64,000 nucleotides of DNA from DATFQI01 sp963831105 (GTDB taxonomy: Bacteria > Actinomycetota > Thermoleophilia > Solirubrobacterales > Solirubrobacteraceae), in assembly GCA_963831105.1 (NCBI GenBank), contig CAWHOS010000003.1, positions 496,001 through 560,000 of the forward strand. The letters run 5' to 3'. Both the position numbers and the translations under genes were made by a program. The notes under the pieces are model-generated. The model saw nothing but the letters and a program-made list of their open reading frames with translations. It did no database searches and was not told the DNA's origin. The stretch's first letter is position 1, and every line of letters starts with the position of its first letter. Positions 37,485 through 46,413 of the stretch are shown piece by piece.

Positions 37485-38803
37485 GCGACCTCGAGACCGC
37501 GATCGCAGAGCTGGGCGACTGGCTGCGGATCCCCTCGGTCAGCACGGCCGGCGGCAACCGCGAGGCGCTCGTCGAGGCGGCCGGCTGGGCGCTGCGCCGG
37601 ATCGAGGCTGCCGGCGGCAGCGGCGAGCTCGTCCAGGACGGCGACCATCCCCCGCTCGTGGTCGGCGAGCTGGCCGCCAACCGCGACGGCGCGCCGACGA
37701 TCCTGATCTACGGCCACTACGACGTCCAGGACGCCGGCGACGAGTCCCGCTGGACGACGCCGCCGTTCGAGCCCGACATCCGCGACGGCCGCCTCTACGC
37801 CCGCGGCGCCTCCGACGACAAGGGCAACTTCCTGCCGCTGCTGCTCGTCGCCTGCGAGATGGCCGACGCCGGCGAGCTCGGCGTGAACGTGCGGATCCTC
37901 GTCGAGGGCGAGGAGGAGACGCCGGCCGACACGGCCGAGCGCTGGATGGCCGCCGACGAGCGCGGCGCCGACGCGGCGATCGTGTTCGACTCCGGCATGC
38001 TCGACGCCGACACGCCGGCGCTGACGGTCGGCACCCGCGGCATGGTCTGGGCCGATCTGGTCGTGACCACGGGCGAGCGCCCCGCCCACTCGGGCGAGTT
38101 CGGCGGCGCGGCGCTCAACGCGGTCCACGTGCTGCACCGCCTGCTCGCCGCCGTCCTGCCCGACCCGGAGACCGGCCGGCCGCCTGAGCCGCTGCGCGCC
38201 GGGCTGGAGGCGCCGTCGGCCGAGGAGCTCGAGGCGTGGGCCCAGCTGCCCCCCGGCGACCGGCTGCTGGCCGAGGCCGGCGCCCGCCCGGCCGACGCCC
38301 GCGCGGGCGAGGAGCTGCACCTGCGCACGATGGCCGGCACCTCCGTCGACGTGCACCGCGTCGCCGCCGGCGAGCCGCGCACGATCGTGCCCGAGCGCGC
38401 CGAGGCGAGCCTCTCCGTGCGCTTGGCCGGCGGCCAGCGCAGCGAGGAGATCGTGCCGGCCCTCGAGGGCCTGCTGCGCGGTGCGCTGCCGGAGGGCGCC
38501 GAGCTCGAGCTGCGCCTGCTCGGCGCCGACCCCTCGCGCTTCGACCCCGCGGCGCCGGCGCTGGTCGCGGCGAGGCGGGCGCTGGAGCGCGCGACCGGCG
38601 TGGACCCCGTCGTGATCCGCTCGGGCGGCTCGATCCCGGTCCTGGCCGCGTTCGCCGAGCGCGGCATCCCGACGATCGTGGGCGGCTTCGCGCTGCCCGA
38701 GGACCGCATCCACGCCCCCGACGAGAGCTATCGGATCGCGTCGCTGGAGCTCGGCCTGAAGGCCGCCAGGGCGCTCTACGAGGAGCTTGCCTCCCTCGGC
38801 TGA
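37481..38803 (+). CDS. M20-family dipeptidase/deacylase
   Basis: 440 aa from GTG 37481, overlapping the carboxylase stop (GTGA). Zinc peptidase of the M20 family: IYGHYDVQDAG (first His-Asp), ARGASDDKGNFLP (bridging Asp), EGEEETPA (catalytic Glu and ligand), VGTRGMVWADLVVTTGERPAHSG for the dimerisation domain, and a C-terminal FALPEDRIHAPDESYRI with the last His ligand. Typical substrates are dipeptides or N-acyl amino acids. The operon position after accC is not obviously functional. Confidence 0.9.
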   Translation: MSDLETAIAELGDWLRIPSVSTAGGNREALVEAAGWALRRIEAAGGSGELVQDGDHPPLVVGELAANRDGAPTILIYGHYDVQDAGDESRWTTPPFEPDIRDGRLYARGASDDKGNFLPLLLVACEMADAGELGVNVRILVEGEEETPADTAERWMAADERGADAAIVFDSGMLDADTPALTVGTRGMVWADLVVTTGERPAHSGEFGGAALNAVHVLHRLLAAVLPDPETGRPPEPLRAGLEAPSAEELEAWAQLPPGDRLLAEAGARPADARAGEELHLRTMAGTSVDVHRVAAGEPRTIVPERAEASLSVRLAGGQRSEEIVPALEGLLRGALPEGAELELRLLGADPSRFDPAAPALVAARRALERATGVDPVVIRSGGSIPVLAAFAERGIPTIVGGFALPEDRIHAPDESYRIASLELGLKAARALYEELASLG

Positions 38804-38806
38804 CCC

Positions 38807-41800
38807 ATGCGAGAATCCGGCTCGGTGACCACGGGGACGTCCTCCGGGCCGTCCGGCCTCGGCGCCGGAGGCGGCGAGTGCGGCGCCCTCGTGCGGGCGC
38901 ACGATTGGGGCCGGACGCCGCTCGGGCCCGCCGAGCGCTGGCCGGCCCCGCTGCGCACCGCCACCTCCATCTGCCTGGAGTCGCACTACGGGATGTGCGT
39001 CTTCTGGGGCCCGGAGCTGGTGGCGATCTACAACGACGCCTACGTCCCGATGCTCGGGGACAACCACCCGTCGGCGCTCGGCAAGCCGCTGCGGGAGATC
39101 TGGCCCGAGATCTGGGACCAGCTCGAGCCGATGCTCGACGGCGTCCGCACGACGGGGCAGCCGACATGGCAGGAGGACCAGCCGCTGCTGCTGCGGCGCA
39201 GCGGCTTCGAGGAGGAGGCCTACTTCACCTACTCCTTCAGCCCGATCCGGGACGAGTCCGGCGCGGTCGCCGGCATCTTCACGGCGGTGCACGAGGCCAC
39301 GGCGCGCGTGCTCGGCACGCGCCGGCTGCAGGTGCTCGCCTGGCTCGGCGAGGCGCTGGCCGCCGCGCACACGGAGCCCGAGGTCGCCGCCGCGGCGATC
39401 GAGGTGCTCGAGCGCGCGCCCGAGGACGTCCCCTTCGCCGCGCTGTACGCGACCGGCGGGGACGGGGGCGTCCGCATCGCCGGCGCGTGCCGCACCGAGG
39501 ACCGCTGGGCCGAGGCCGCCGCCTCCGCGGCGGCGGGCGAGCGCGAGCTGGACGGCGAGCGGGCGGTCGTGCTGCCCGTGCCGCGCCCGGGCAGCGACGC
39601 GCCGGCCGCCGCGCTGGTGCTGGGGGCGAGCCCGCGCCACCACCTCGACGAGGGCTACCGCGACTTCTTCCGGATGATCGCGCGCCAGCTCTCCGCGGCG
39701 CTGTCGAGCGCGGCCGGCCTGGCGGCGGCCGAGACCCGCGCCGCCGAGCTGGCGGCGCTGGACCACGCCAAGACCGAGTTCTTCTCCAACGTCTCGCACG
39801 AGTTCCGCACGCCGTTGACGCTGATGCTCGGCCCGCTCGGCGACGCCCTCGCGGACCCCGATCCCGATCCGGCGGCGCAGCGCGAGCGGATCGGGGTCGC
39901 CCGGCGCGGGGCGCTGCGCCTGCTGCGGCTCGTCAACACCCTGCTGGACCTCTCGCGCATCGAGGCGGGGAACGCGTCGGCCGCCTACGCCCCCGTCGAC
40001 CTCGGGCGGCTCGCGCGCGACACGGCCGCCGTGTTCCAGTCGGCCGTGGAGCGCTCCGGGCTGGAGCTCACGGTCGACGCGCCGGACGAGGGCCCGATGA
40101 TCGAAGCCGACGCCGACATGCTCGAGAAGGTCCTGCTCAACCTGCTCTCGAACGCCTACAAGTTCACCTTCGAGGGCCGCATCGAGCTGCGCGTGCGGGT
40201 CGGCGACACCGCGGTGCTCGAGGTCGTCGACAGCGGCGTGGGCATCCCCGAGGACGAGCTGCCCCGGCTGTTCGACCGCTTCCACCGCGTCAGCGGCGCG
40301 GAGGGGCGCAGCCACGAGGGCAGCGGGATCGGGCTGGCGCTCGTGCACGAGCTCGTGCGCCTGCACGGCGGCGAGGTGTCCGTCTCGAGCGAGATCGGCG
40401 AGGGCAGCCACTTCCGGATCGAGCTGCCGCTCCGGCACGGCGAGCTCGCCGACGCGCGGGAGGACCCCGCGCGGGCCACGGCGCAGCGCGACGCCTACGC
40501 CGAGGAGGTGGGGCGCTGGGACGGCAGGGAGCGCACCATCGAGCTGCCGGCGGCCGGCGACGACCGCCCGGAGATCCTCGTCGTCGACGACAACGCCGAC
40601 CTGCGCATGTACCTGACGCGCCTGCTCGAGGCCGACTACGTGGTCCGCACCGCCGTCGACGGGGCCGACGCCCTCGCCCAGGTCTCCGAGCGCCCGCCGG
40701 ACCTCGTGCTGACCGACGTGATGATGCCGCGCCTCGACGGCTTCGAGCTGCTGGCGGCGCTGCGCGCGGACCCGCGCACGCGGCGCCTGCCGGTGATCGT
40801 GCTGTCGGCGCGGGCGGGCGAGGAGGCGACGATCGAGGGCCTCGACGCCGGCGCCGACGACTACCTCGTCAAGCCGTTCTCGGGGCCCGAGCTGCTCGCC
40901 CGCGTGAACGCCAACCTCGAGGTCACGCGCCTGCGCGACGCGCTCGCCTCGGGCGAGCGCGAGCGGGCGCGCGAGATGGAGGACGTCGCGCTGGCGCTGC
41001 AGCGCAGCCTGCTGCCGCGCGCCCTGCCCGACGTGCTCGGCACGGAGCTGTGCGGGCGCTACGTGCCGGCGAGCGAGTCGCTGGAGATCGGCGGCGACTT
41101 CTACGACGCGACCGCGCTCGGCGACGGGCGGCTCGTGATCACCATCGGCGACGTCGCCGGGCACGGCGTGCTCGCGGCCGCCGTGATGGGGCAGGTGCGC
41201 CAGGCCGTCCGCGCCTATGCGTTCGAGGGCCACACGCCGGCCGGGCTGATGGACCGGCTCGACCTGCTCGTGTCGGACTCGGGGCTGGCGATGACCACCT
41301 GCCTGTGCGGGATCCTCGACCCGGCCACGGGCGTGCTGAGGTTCTCCAACGCCGGTCACCCGCCGCCGCTCCTGCGGCGCGCCGACGGCAGCGTCGAGCG
41401 CGTCGAGGAGGGCCTCAGCCACCCGCTCGGGGTCACCATGGCCCACCGCCACGTCGAGGCCGAGGTGACGCTCGGGCTCGGCGAGGCGCTGCTGCTGTAC
41501 ACGGACGGGCTCGTCGAGCGCCGCGGCGAGATCATCGACGAGGGCATCGACCGCCTCGCCGCCCGGCTGGCGGCCGGCTCCGTCGACGCCGAGGAGGCCT
41601 GCGAGCGGATCGTCGCCGAGCTCGAGGACGACCTGGCCGACGACATCGCGCTGCTGGCCCTCACGCGCACGCCGATGGCGGGCGAGCGCCTCCACACCGT
41701 GCTGCACGCGCACCCGAACCGCCTCGCGGAGCTGCGCCGGCGGCTCACGGCCTGGCTGGCGGCCCACGGGGCGACCCCGGCGGAGGCCAACGACATCGTG

Positions 41801-42067
41801 CTCGCCGCGCACGAGGCCGCCATGAACGCGATCGAGCACGCCTACGGTCCGGGCGACGCGGAGATCACGGTGAGCGCCGCGGTGCGCGACGACGGGATCG
41901 AGATCGCGGTGCACGACTCCGGCCGCTGGCGTGACGCGCGTAGTGAACACCGAGGACGCGGACGCTCGATAATGTCCGCGCTCATGGACGACGTCTCGGT
42001 CGACACGGGCCCTACGGGCTCCACCGTTCGGCTCCGCCGCCGCCTAGAGGATCCCGGTTCGGAGTGA
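38807..42067 (+). CDS. Hybrid histidine kinase / receiver / PP2C phosphatase / anti-sigma kinase fusion
   Basis: 1086 aa from ATG 38807. Domains in order: PAS-like (about 20-165, SHYGMCVFWGPELVAIYNDAY), GAF-like (175-300), HisKA NVSHEFRTPLTL with His331, HATPase (NLLSNAYKFT, DSGVGIP, GSGIGLALVHEL), receiver (EILVVDDNADLR, Asp637 in LTDVMMPRLDG, Lys in YLVKPFSG), SpoIIE-type PP2C phosphatase (ESLEIGGDFYD, TIGDVAGHG, NAGHPPPLL, ADDIALLALTR) and a terminal RsbW-like HATPase (AAHEAAMNAIEHAYG). It could sense, phosphorelay, dephosphorylate an anti-sigma antagonist and bind sigma factor in one chain. The next gene encodes the STAS antagonist. Cytoplasmic; no membrane segment. Confidence 0.93.
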   Translation: MRESGSVTTGTSSGPSGLGAGGGECGALVRAHDWGRTPLGPAERWPAPLRTATSICLESHYGMCVFWGPELVAIYNDAYVPMLGDNHPSALGKPLREIWPEIWDQLEPMLDGVRTTGQPTWQEDQPLLLRRSGFEEEAYFTYSFSPIRDESGAVAGIFTAVHEATARVLGTRRLQVLAWLGEALAAAHTEPEVAAAAIEVLERAPEDVPFAALYATGGDGGVRIAGACRTEDRWAEAAASAAAGERELDGERAVVLPVPRPGSDAPAAALVLGASPRHHLDEGYRDFFRMIARQLSAALSSAAGLAAAETRAAELAALDHAKTEFFSNVSHEFRTPLTLMLGPLGDALADPDPDPAAQRERIGVARRGALRLLRLVNTLLDLSRIEAGNASAAYAPVDLGRLARDTAAVFQSAVERSGLELTVDAPDEGPMIEADADMLEKVLLNLLSNAYKFTFEGRIELRVRVGDTAVLEVVDSGVGIPEDELPRLFDRFHRVSGAEGRSHEGSGIGLALVHELVRLHGGEVSVSSEIGEGSHFRIELPLRHGELADAREDPARATAQRDAYAEEVGRWDGRERTIELPAAGDDRPEILVVDDNADLRMYLTRLLEADYVVRTAVDGADALAQVSERPPDLVLTDVMMPRLDGFELLAALRADPRTRRLPVIVLSARAGEEATIEGLDAGADDYLVKPFSGPELLARVNANLEVTRLRDALASGERERAREMEDVALALQRSLLPRALPDVLGTELCGRYVPASESLEIGGDFYDATALGDGRLVITIGDVAGHGVLAAAVMGQVRQAVRAYAFEGHTPAGLMDRLDLLVSDSGLAMTTCLCGILDPATGVLRFSNAGHPPPLLRRADGSVERVEEGLSHPLGVTMAHRHVEAEVTLGLGEALLLYTDGLVERRGEIIDEGIDRLAARLAAGSVDAEEACERIVAELEDDLADDIALLALTRTPMAGERLHTVLHAHPNRLAELRRRLTAWLAAHGATPAEANDIVLAAHEAAMNAIEHAYGPGDAEITVSAAVRDDGIEIAVHDSGRWRDARSEHRGRGRSIMSALMDDVSVDTGPTGSTVRLRRRLEDPGSE

Positions 42068-42420
42068 GCGACGAGCTGGCAACGCTGCGCGTCCGTGAAC
42101 GCGGCGGCATCGTGATGGCCGCCGTGGAGGGCGAGATCGACCTCTCCAACGCGCCAGGACTACTCGGCGAGCTCACCGCCGCCGTGCCGAACTCGGCCCG
42201 CGGCCTGCTGCTGGACCTCACGGCGCTCGAGTTCCTCGACTCCTCCGGCGTCCACATGCTCTACGACGTCGCCGACCGGCTCGCCACCCGCCAGCAGCGC
42301 TTCGCGGTCGTGCTCGAGCCCGGCGCTCCGCCGCGGCGGGCGATCGAGCTCAGCGGCGTCGAGCCCGCAGCCTGGCTGCACGGGGAGCAGGCCTCCGCGC
42401 TGAACGCGCTCGGCGGCTAG
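42064..42420 (+). CDS. STAS-domain anti-sigma factor antagonist
   Basis: 118 aa from GTG 42064, overlapping the upstream fusion protein. RsbV/SpoIIAA-like: IVMAAVEGEIDLSNAPGLLGEL and LLLDLTALEFLDSSGVHMLYDV, where the Ser-Ser pair is the phosphorylation site of the family. It is the expected substrate of the PP2C and RsbW-like domains just upstream. No sigma factor gene is adjacent, so the output of this switch is encoded elsewhere. Confidence 0.92.
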   Translation: MSDELATLRVRERGGIVMAAVEGEIDLSNAPGLLGELTAAVPNSARGLLLDLTALEFLDSSGVHMLYDVADRLATRQQRFAVVLEPGAPPRRAIELSGVEPAAWLHGEQASALNALGG

Positions 42421-43007
42421 GCCAGCAGGGTCCGCAGCGCGGCGGCGCCGTCGCTCAGCACGGGCTCGCCGTGCGAGGTCAGGACGAGCTCGACGTCGAG
42501 CTCGAGCAGCGGCGCGAGCGCGGCCCGCAGCGCGGCGTGGTCCGGAGGCGAGGAGCGGTCGATGTAGCCCAGCCAGGACTCCGGGCACAGGCGCAGCCCG
42601 CCGGCGTCACCGAGCAGCCGGTCGCCCGGGACCAGCGCCCGCGGCGCCTCGAGATGGACCATCGATTCGTCCATCCCCTCGACCGGGATCCGGCGCACGC
42701 CCGCGGGCGGCGCCTCGGTGTGGGTGCGCAGCTCCGCGCCGTAGCGCTCAGCCACCTCGTCGCGGCTGCGGCCGTGGAAGCGCATCGTCGTGAGCACCAT
42801 CACCGGCCGGCCGCTGCGCTCCACGAGCGCGTCGAGCGGCGCCCAGTCGGCGACGAGCGGGTCGACGAGCACGAGCGCGTCCGGCGCCTCGTAGGCGACG
42901 CTGCCGACCTCGGGCGGCCAGTCGGCCGGGCTGCCCGGCTCGGCGCCGGGCTCCCACCCCGGATGGCGGGCGGTCCAGCGGTGCAGGCCGGGCGCGAGCT
43001 CCTCCAC
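42417..43007 (-). CDS. Metallo-beta-lactamase-fold-like protein lacking the HxHxDH motif
   Basis: 196 aa from GTG 43005-43007 (MEELAPGLHRWTARHPGWEP). It keeps the MBL layout (VLVDPLVADWAPLDALV, PGDRLLGDAGGLRLC, LVLTSHGEPVLSDGAAALRTLL) but the usual THxHxDH is replaced by MVLTTMRFHGRSRDEVA, so metal catalysis is doubtful. It follows the decarboxylase gene on the same strand with 14 bases between them. Function is unknown. Confidence 0.65.
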   Translation of the reverse strand: MEELAPGLHRWTARHPGWEPGAEPGSPADWPPEVGSVAYEAPDALVLVDPLVADWAPLDALVERSGRPVMVLTTMRFHGRSRDEVAERYGAELRTHTEAPPAGVRRIPVEGMDESMVHLEAPRALVPGDRLLGDAGGLRLCPESWLGYIDRSSPPDHAALRAALAPLLELDVELVLTSHGEPVLSDGAAALRTLLA

Positions 43008-43021
43008 GAGCGCGAGCCTAC

Positions 43022-44371
43022 TCAGGCCATGGAGTCGAGCACCAGGCGCAGGTCCTCGACGGTGGTGCGCGGGTTGACGATCGCCAGCCGCGCGACGGTC
43101 TCCCCGCGGACGGTCGTCGGGATCACGAACGCGGTGCCGGACTCGCGCAGCCGCGCCGCCCAGCGGTGGTGGTCCTGCTCGCCCCAGCCGTGGCGGCGGA
43201 ACGCGAGGATCGAGAGCTCGGGCTCGGCGACGAGCTCGAGCCCGTCGCGGGCCCTGATCTCCCCGGCGCCCTGCCGCGTCAGCTCGAGCGTGCGCTCGAC
43301 CGCGTCCGCGTAGGCGGCCGTCCCGTGGACGGCGAGCGAGAACCAGAACGGGATCCCGCGCGCCCGGCGCGTCAGGTGCAGCCCGTAGTCGGACGGGTTG
43401 TAGGCGTCCTCGTCGAGGTACAGCGCGTCGAGGTAGGAGGCGTTCTGGCGATGGGCCGCGCGGCCGCGCGCCGGGTCGCGGTACAGCAGGGCGCAGGAGT
43501 CGAACGGGGCGAACAGCCACTTGTGCGGGTCCACGATCAGCGAGTCGGCGTGCTCGATCCCGGCGAAGCGCTCCCGCACGCTCGGCGCGCACAGGCCCGC
43601 GGCGCCGTACGCGCCGTCGACGTGCAGCCAGACGTCGTGCTCGGCGCAGGCGGCGGCCGCGCCGGCGAGGTCGTCCAGCAGCCCGAGGTTGGTCGTGCCG
43701 GCCGTGGCGACGGCGGCGAACACGCCGTCGGCGCCCGCGAGCGCCGCGCGCAGCGCCTCGCCGTGCATGCGGCCGTGCTCGTCGGCGGCCACCGGCAGCA
43801 CGTCGACGTCCATCAGCCGCGCCGCCGAGCGCACGGAGGAGTGCACCTCCTCGCTGCACGCGACGCGCCAGCGCGCCGGCTCCTCGCCCGTGCGGAGGTG
43901 GCGCGCGTGCTCGCGCGCGGCGTGCAGCGCCGACACGTTGCCGTTGGTGCCGCCCTGCACGAAGCAGCCGCCGGCGCCGGCGGGCATCCCGGCCAGGTCC
44001 GCCAGCCAGCGGAGGGCCTCGTTCTCGGCGTGCACCGCGCCCGCGCCCTCCAGCCAGGTGCCGGCGTAGACCGAGCCGGCGCTGAGCAGCAGCTCCACGT
44101 ACGCCGAGGCCGCCGTCGGCGCGGACGGGATGAAGGCGAAGTAGCGGGGATGGTCGATCGCGACCGTGAGCGGCAGCAGCACGTCGCGGAAGCGGCGCAG
44201 CGCCTCCTCGGGGCCGAGCCCCTCGGGCGTCACCGACGCGCCGGCCAGCTCCGCGACCTCGCCCGTCGGCAGCGTGCGCCCCAGGTCGGGAGGGTCCGCG
44301 CCCAGGCGCTCGAGCGCGGCGGCCAGCACGGCCTCCCCGAGCGCGCGCAGCTCCGGCGTCAGCTCGTGCAT
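43022..44371 (-). CDS. PLP-dependent amino acid decarboxylase (aromatic/glutamate decarboxylase group II)
   Basis: 449 aa from ATG 44369-44371 (MHELTPELRALGEAV). Group II decarboxylase: DHPRYFAFIPSAPT, GCFVQGGTNGNVSALHAARE, CSEEVHSSVRSAARLMDVDV, LHVDGAYGAAGLCAP and the PLP-lysine motif SLIVDPHKWLFAPFDSCALL. Substrate (aromatic amino acid, glutamate or aspartate) cannot be fixed from these motifs. It is in a row of minus-strand genes with the HAD and MBL proteins. Confidence 0.88.
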   Translation of the reverse strand: MHELTPELRALGEAVLAAALERLGADPPDLGRTLPTGEVAELAGASVTPEGLGPEEALRRFRDVLLPLTVAIDHPRYFAFIPSAPTAASAYVELLLSAGSVYAGTWLEGAGAVHAENEALRWLADLAGMPAGAGGCFVQGGTNGNVSALHAAREHARHLRTGEEPARWRVACSEEVHSSVRSAARLMDVDVLPVAADEHGRMHGEALRAALAGADGVFAAVATAGTTNLGLLDDLAGAAAACAEHDVWLHVDGAYGAAGLCAPSVRERFAGIEHADSLIVDPHKWLFAPFDSCALLYRDPARGRAAHRQNASYLDALYLDEDAYNPSDYGLHLTRRARGIPFWFSLAVHGTAAYADAVERTLELTRQGAGEIRARDGLELVAEPELSILAFRRHGWGEQDHHRWAARLRESGTAFVIPTTVRGETVARLAIVNPRTTVEDLRLVLDSMA

Positions 44372-44403
44372 CGAGCCGCGACCGCCGGCTTCGCCGCCGG
44401 CGC

Positions 44404-45183
44404 TCACGCCGCGATCCGTGCGGCGTTCTCGGCGTGGATCTTGCGCTGGGCGGCCGATCGCCGGGCGAGCGGCAGCTTCGCCTCGGCCCCGCGCTCGCGC
44501 AGCCCGTGCAGGTACGCGCGGTCCTCGCGCAGGATCGCGGCGGCGCGGGTGCCGTCGAGCGGCTCGCCGTGCCCGGGCACGACGTGATCGGCCTGCTCGA
44601 CGAGCGGCTCCAGCCGGTCGAGCGTCGCCAGGTACGCGCTCAGCGAGCCGGTCTCGGAGAGCATCGGGATCTCGACCGGCGAGAGGTAGTCGCCCGCGAC
44701 CAGCACGCGCGCCCAGGGGATCCAGACCGCCATCCCGTCCTCCGTGTGGCCCTCGGCCGGGTGCAGCTCGAGCTCCTGCTCGCCGATCCCGCAGTGGCCC
44801 GGGACGGGCAGCGTCTGGGCGCCCGACAACGAGAGCGGCGACGGGCGCTCCACGTACATCTCCTCGTCGAACGCGCGCAGCTCGCGCTGCGCCTCGCCGG
44901 GCCGCGCGATCAGCCGCGCGGCGGTCGTCTCCGCGCAGCCCAGCGGCGCCTCGGGGAACGCGTAGGGGGCGAGCAGGTGGTCCCAGTCGGCGTGCGTGGC
45001 GAGCGTCCCGACGACGGGGAAGCCCGCCTGCTCGGCGATCGCCGGCAGGATCTCCAGCTCGTCCGGGAACACGGGCGAGTCGACGACGAACGCCTCGTTG
45101 CCCGAGCGCACCAGCGTGCAGGTGGTGCGGTACGCCCGGGAGATGGCGACGACGACGTCGGCGTGCAGCCCGACGGCGCGCAA
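44404..45183 (-). CDS. MBL-fold metallohydrolase
   Basis: 259 aa from TTG 45181-45183; no ATG or GTG gives a full fold. Metal motif THADWDHLLAPYAFP, then LHPAEGHTEDGMAVWIP (His ligand), VLVAGDYLSP (Asp) and HVVPGHGEPLDG (last His), followed by a helical C-terminus ARRSAAQRKIHAENA. Glyoxalase-II-like or quorum-quenching-like hydrolases have this layout; the substrate is unknown. It begins six bases after the HAD gene ends and is probably in the same operon. Confidence 0.82.
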   Translation of the reverse strand: MRAVGLHADVVVAISRAYRTTCTLVRSGNEAFVVDSPVFPDELEILPAIAEQAGFPVVGTLATHADWDHLLAPYAFPEAPLGCAETTAARLIARPGEAQRELRAFDEEMYVERPSPLSLSGAQTLPVPGHCGIGEQELELHPAEGHTEDGMAVWIPWARVLVAGDYLSPVEIPMLSETGSLSAYLATLDRLEPLVEQADHVVPGHGEPLDGTRAAAILREDRAYLHGLRERGAEAKLPLARRSAAQRKIHAENAARIAA

Positions 45184-45189
45184 GGCGGC

Positions 45190-45882
45190 CTAGGCGGCGC
45201 CGAGGAGCTTCGCCGCTTCGAGGAGCGACTTGACCTCGGCCGTGGGCTTCTTGGCCCCCGGCTCGAGCTGCTCCTTGTTGCGGTTGACCCAGATCACGGG
45301 GACCTTCGCCTTCAGGCACGGCTCGACGTCGTAGTAGTAGCTCGACGCGACGTGGACCCAGCCCTTCTTGGTGCCGATGCGGCGCTCGCACTCCTTGAAG
45401 TGCGCGGGGTCGGGCTTGTAGGAGCGGACCTGCTGCGCGGTCACGACGAGGTCGAAGTCGGCCTTGAAGTGGCGGCGCGTCTGGCCCAGCAGCTTGTCGT
45501 CGATGTTCGAGACCAGGCCGATCTCGAACTTCTTGCCGAAGCGGTCGAGCTGCGTGTTGGTCTCCTTGAACGGGGGCCAGCGCATCACGGAGTCCGGGAG
45601 GAAGCCGGAGCGCGACGGCTCCAGCGGCCAGCCGAGCTCGCGCGAGATCTGCACGGCCGTGCGGCGCAGCACCTCGGCGTAGAGCTCGTAGGAGCCGGCC
45701 TTGATCTCCTGCTGGGTCTTCATGAACAGCGGGACGAGCTCCTCGCGTGCGAGCGTGTAGCCGTCCTTGTCGGCCTCCTTGACGAAGGCGTCGTAGACCC
45801 CGGTCTCCCAGTCGATCAGGGTCCCGTAGACGTCGAATGTGACGAAGGTGACTTCCTTGGGCAGCGGCATTCGGCCGTGCAT
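45190..45882 (-). CDS. HAD-superfamily hydrolase, haloacid dehalogenase type II-like
   Basis: About 230 aa from ATG 45882 (alternative ATG 45870, MPLPKEVTF). Nucleophile Asp in VTFDVYGTLIDWETG, the Ser of motif II in GLVSNIDD, Lys in SYKPDPAHF and motif IV VHVASSYYYDVEPCLKA. These fit the L-2-haloacid dehalogenase group, although many members are phosphatases. The tail EPGAKKPTAEVKSLLEAAKLL is typical of the group. No signal peptide. Confidence 0.85.
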   Translation of the reverse strand: MHGRMPLPKEVTFVTFDVYGTLIDWETGVYDAFVKEADKDGYTLAREELVPLFMKTQQEIKAGSYELYAEVLRRTAVQISRELGWPLEPSRSGFLPDSVMRWPPFKETNTQLDRFGKKFEIGLVSNIDDKLLGQTRRHFKADFDLVVTAQQVRSYKPDPAHFKECERRIGTKKGWVHVASSYYYDVEPCLKAKVPVIWVNRNKEQLEPGAKKPTAEVKSLLEAAKLLGAA

Positions 45883-45942
45883 TGTGACATGAGCGGCTCG
45901 CCGCGCCGCCCCGGTGGGAGTACGATCGGGGGAGGAGGACTC

Positions 45943-46413
45943 ATGTCCGCGATCGGCCTGCTGCTGGTGCTCGTGGGCGCCACGCTCGTGGTGGCGGAGG
46001 CGCACGTGCCCTCGCACGGCGCGCTGGGGACGGCCGCCGCCGCGGCGCTCGCCGCCGGCATCGGGCTGCTGGTCTCCGACGCCGGCCTCGGGGCGGCCGC
46101 CGTGCTCGGCGCGGTGCTCGCCACCGCGCTGTTCTCGCTCGCGCTCGTGCTGCTGATCGCGCGCAAGGCGCTAGCGACCCGGCGCCTGCGGGCGCGCACG
46201 GGCGCCGAGGGGCTGGTCGGCCGGCTCGGCGAGGTGCGCGCGACGCCGGCCCCGGTCGGCCAGGTGTTCGTGGACGGGGCGCTGTGGCGCGCCCGCCGCT
46301 GGGACCTCGAGGAGGACCGGGCGCTCGAGCCCGGTGACCATGTCGTGATCGAGCGGGTGAGCGGGCTGACGCTGACCGTGCGGCCCGCGGAGGAGTGGGA
46401 GGTGGCGCCATGA
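45943..46413 (+). CDS. NfeD-family membrane protein
   Basis: 156 aa from ATG 45943 with a purine-rich ribosome site (ggaggagga). Four hydrophobic segments in the first 90 residues (IGLLLVLVGATLVVAEA; LGTAAAAALAAGIGLLV; VLGAVLATALFSLALVLLIA) precede a small soluble OB-like domain with EGLVGRLGEVRATPAPVGQVFVDGALWRARR. NfeD proteins pair with SPFH/slipin proteins; the slipin gene overlaps by four bases here. Presumed role is membrane microdomain or membrane-protein quality control. Confidence 0.88.
   Translation: MSAIGLLLVLVGATLVVAEAHVPSHGALGTAAAAALAAGIGLLVSDAGLGAAAVLGAVLATALFSLALVLLIARKALATRRLRARTGAEGLVGRLGEVRATPAPVGQVFVDGALWRARRWDLEEDRALEPGDHVVIERVSGLTLTVRPAEEWEVAP

Noticed and set aside
37106..41950. 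Very long open frame on the minus strand opposite the carboxylase, peptidase and fusion-kinase genes
   Set aside because: High GC removes stop codons from shadow frames; the plus-strand products have clear catalytic motifs, whereas this frame has only biased, low-complexity composition.
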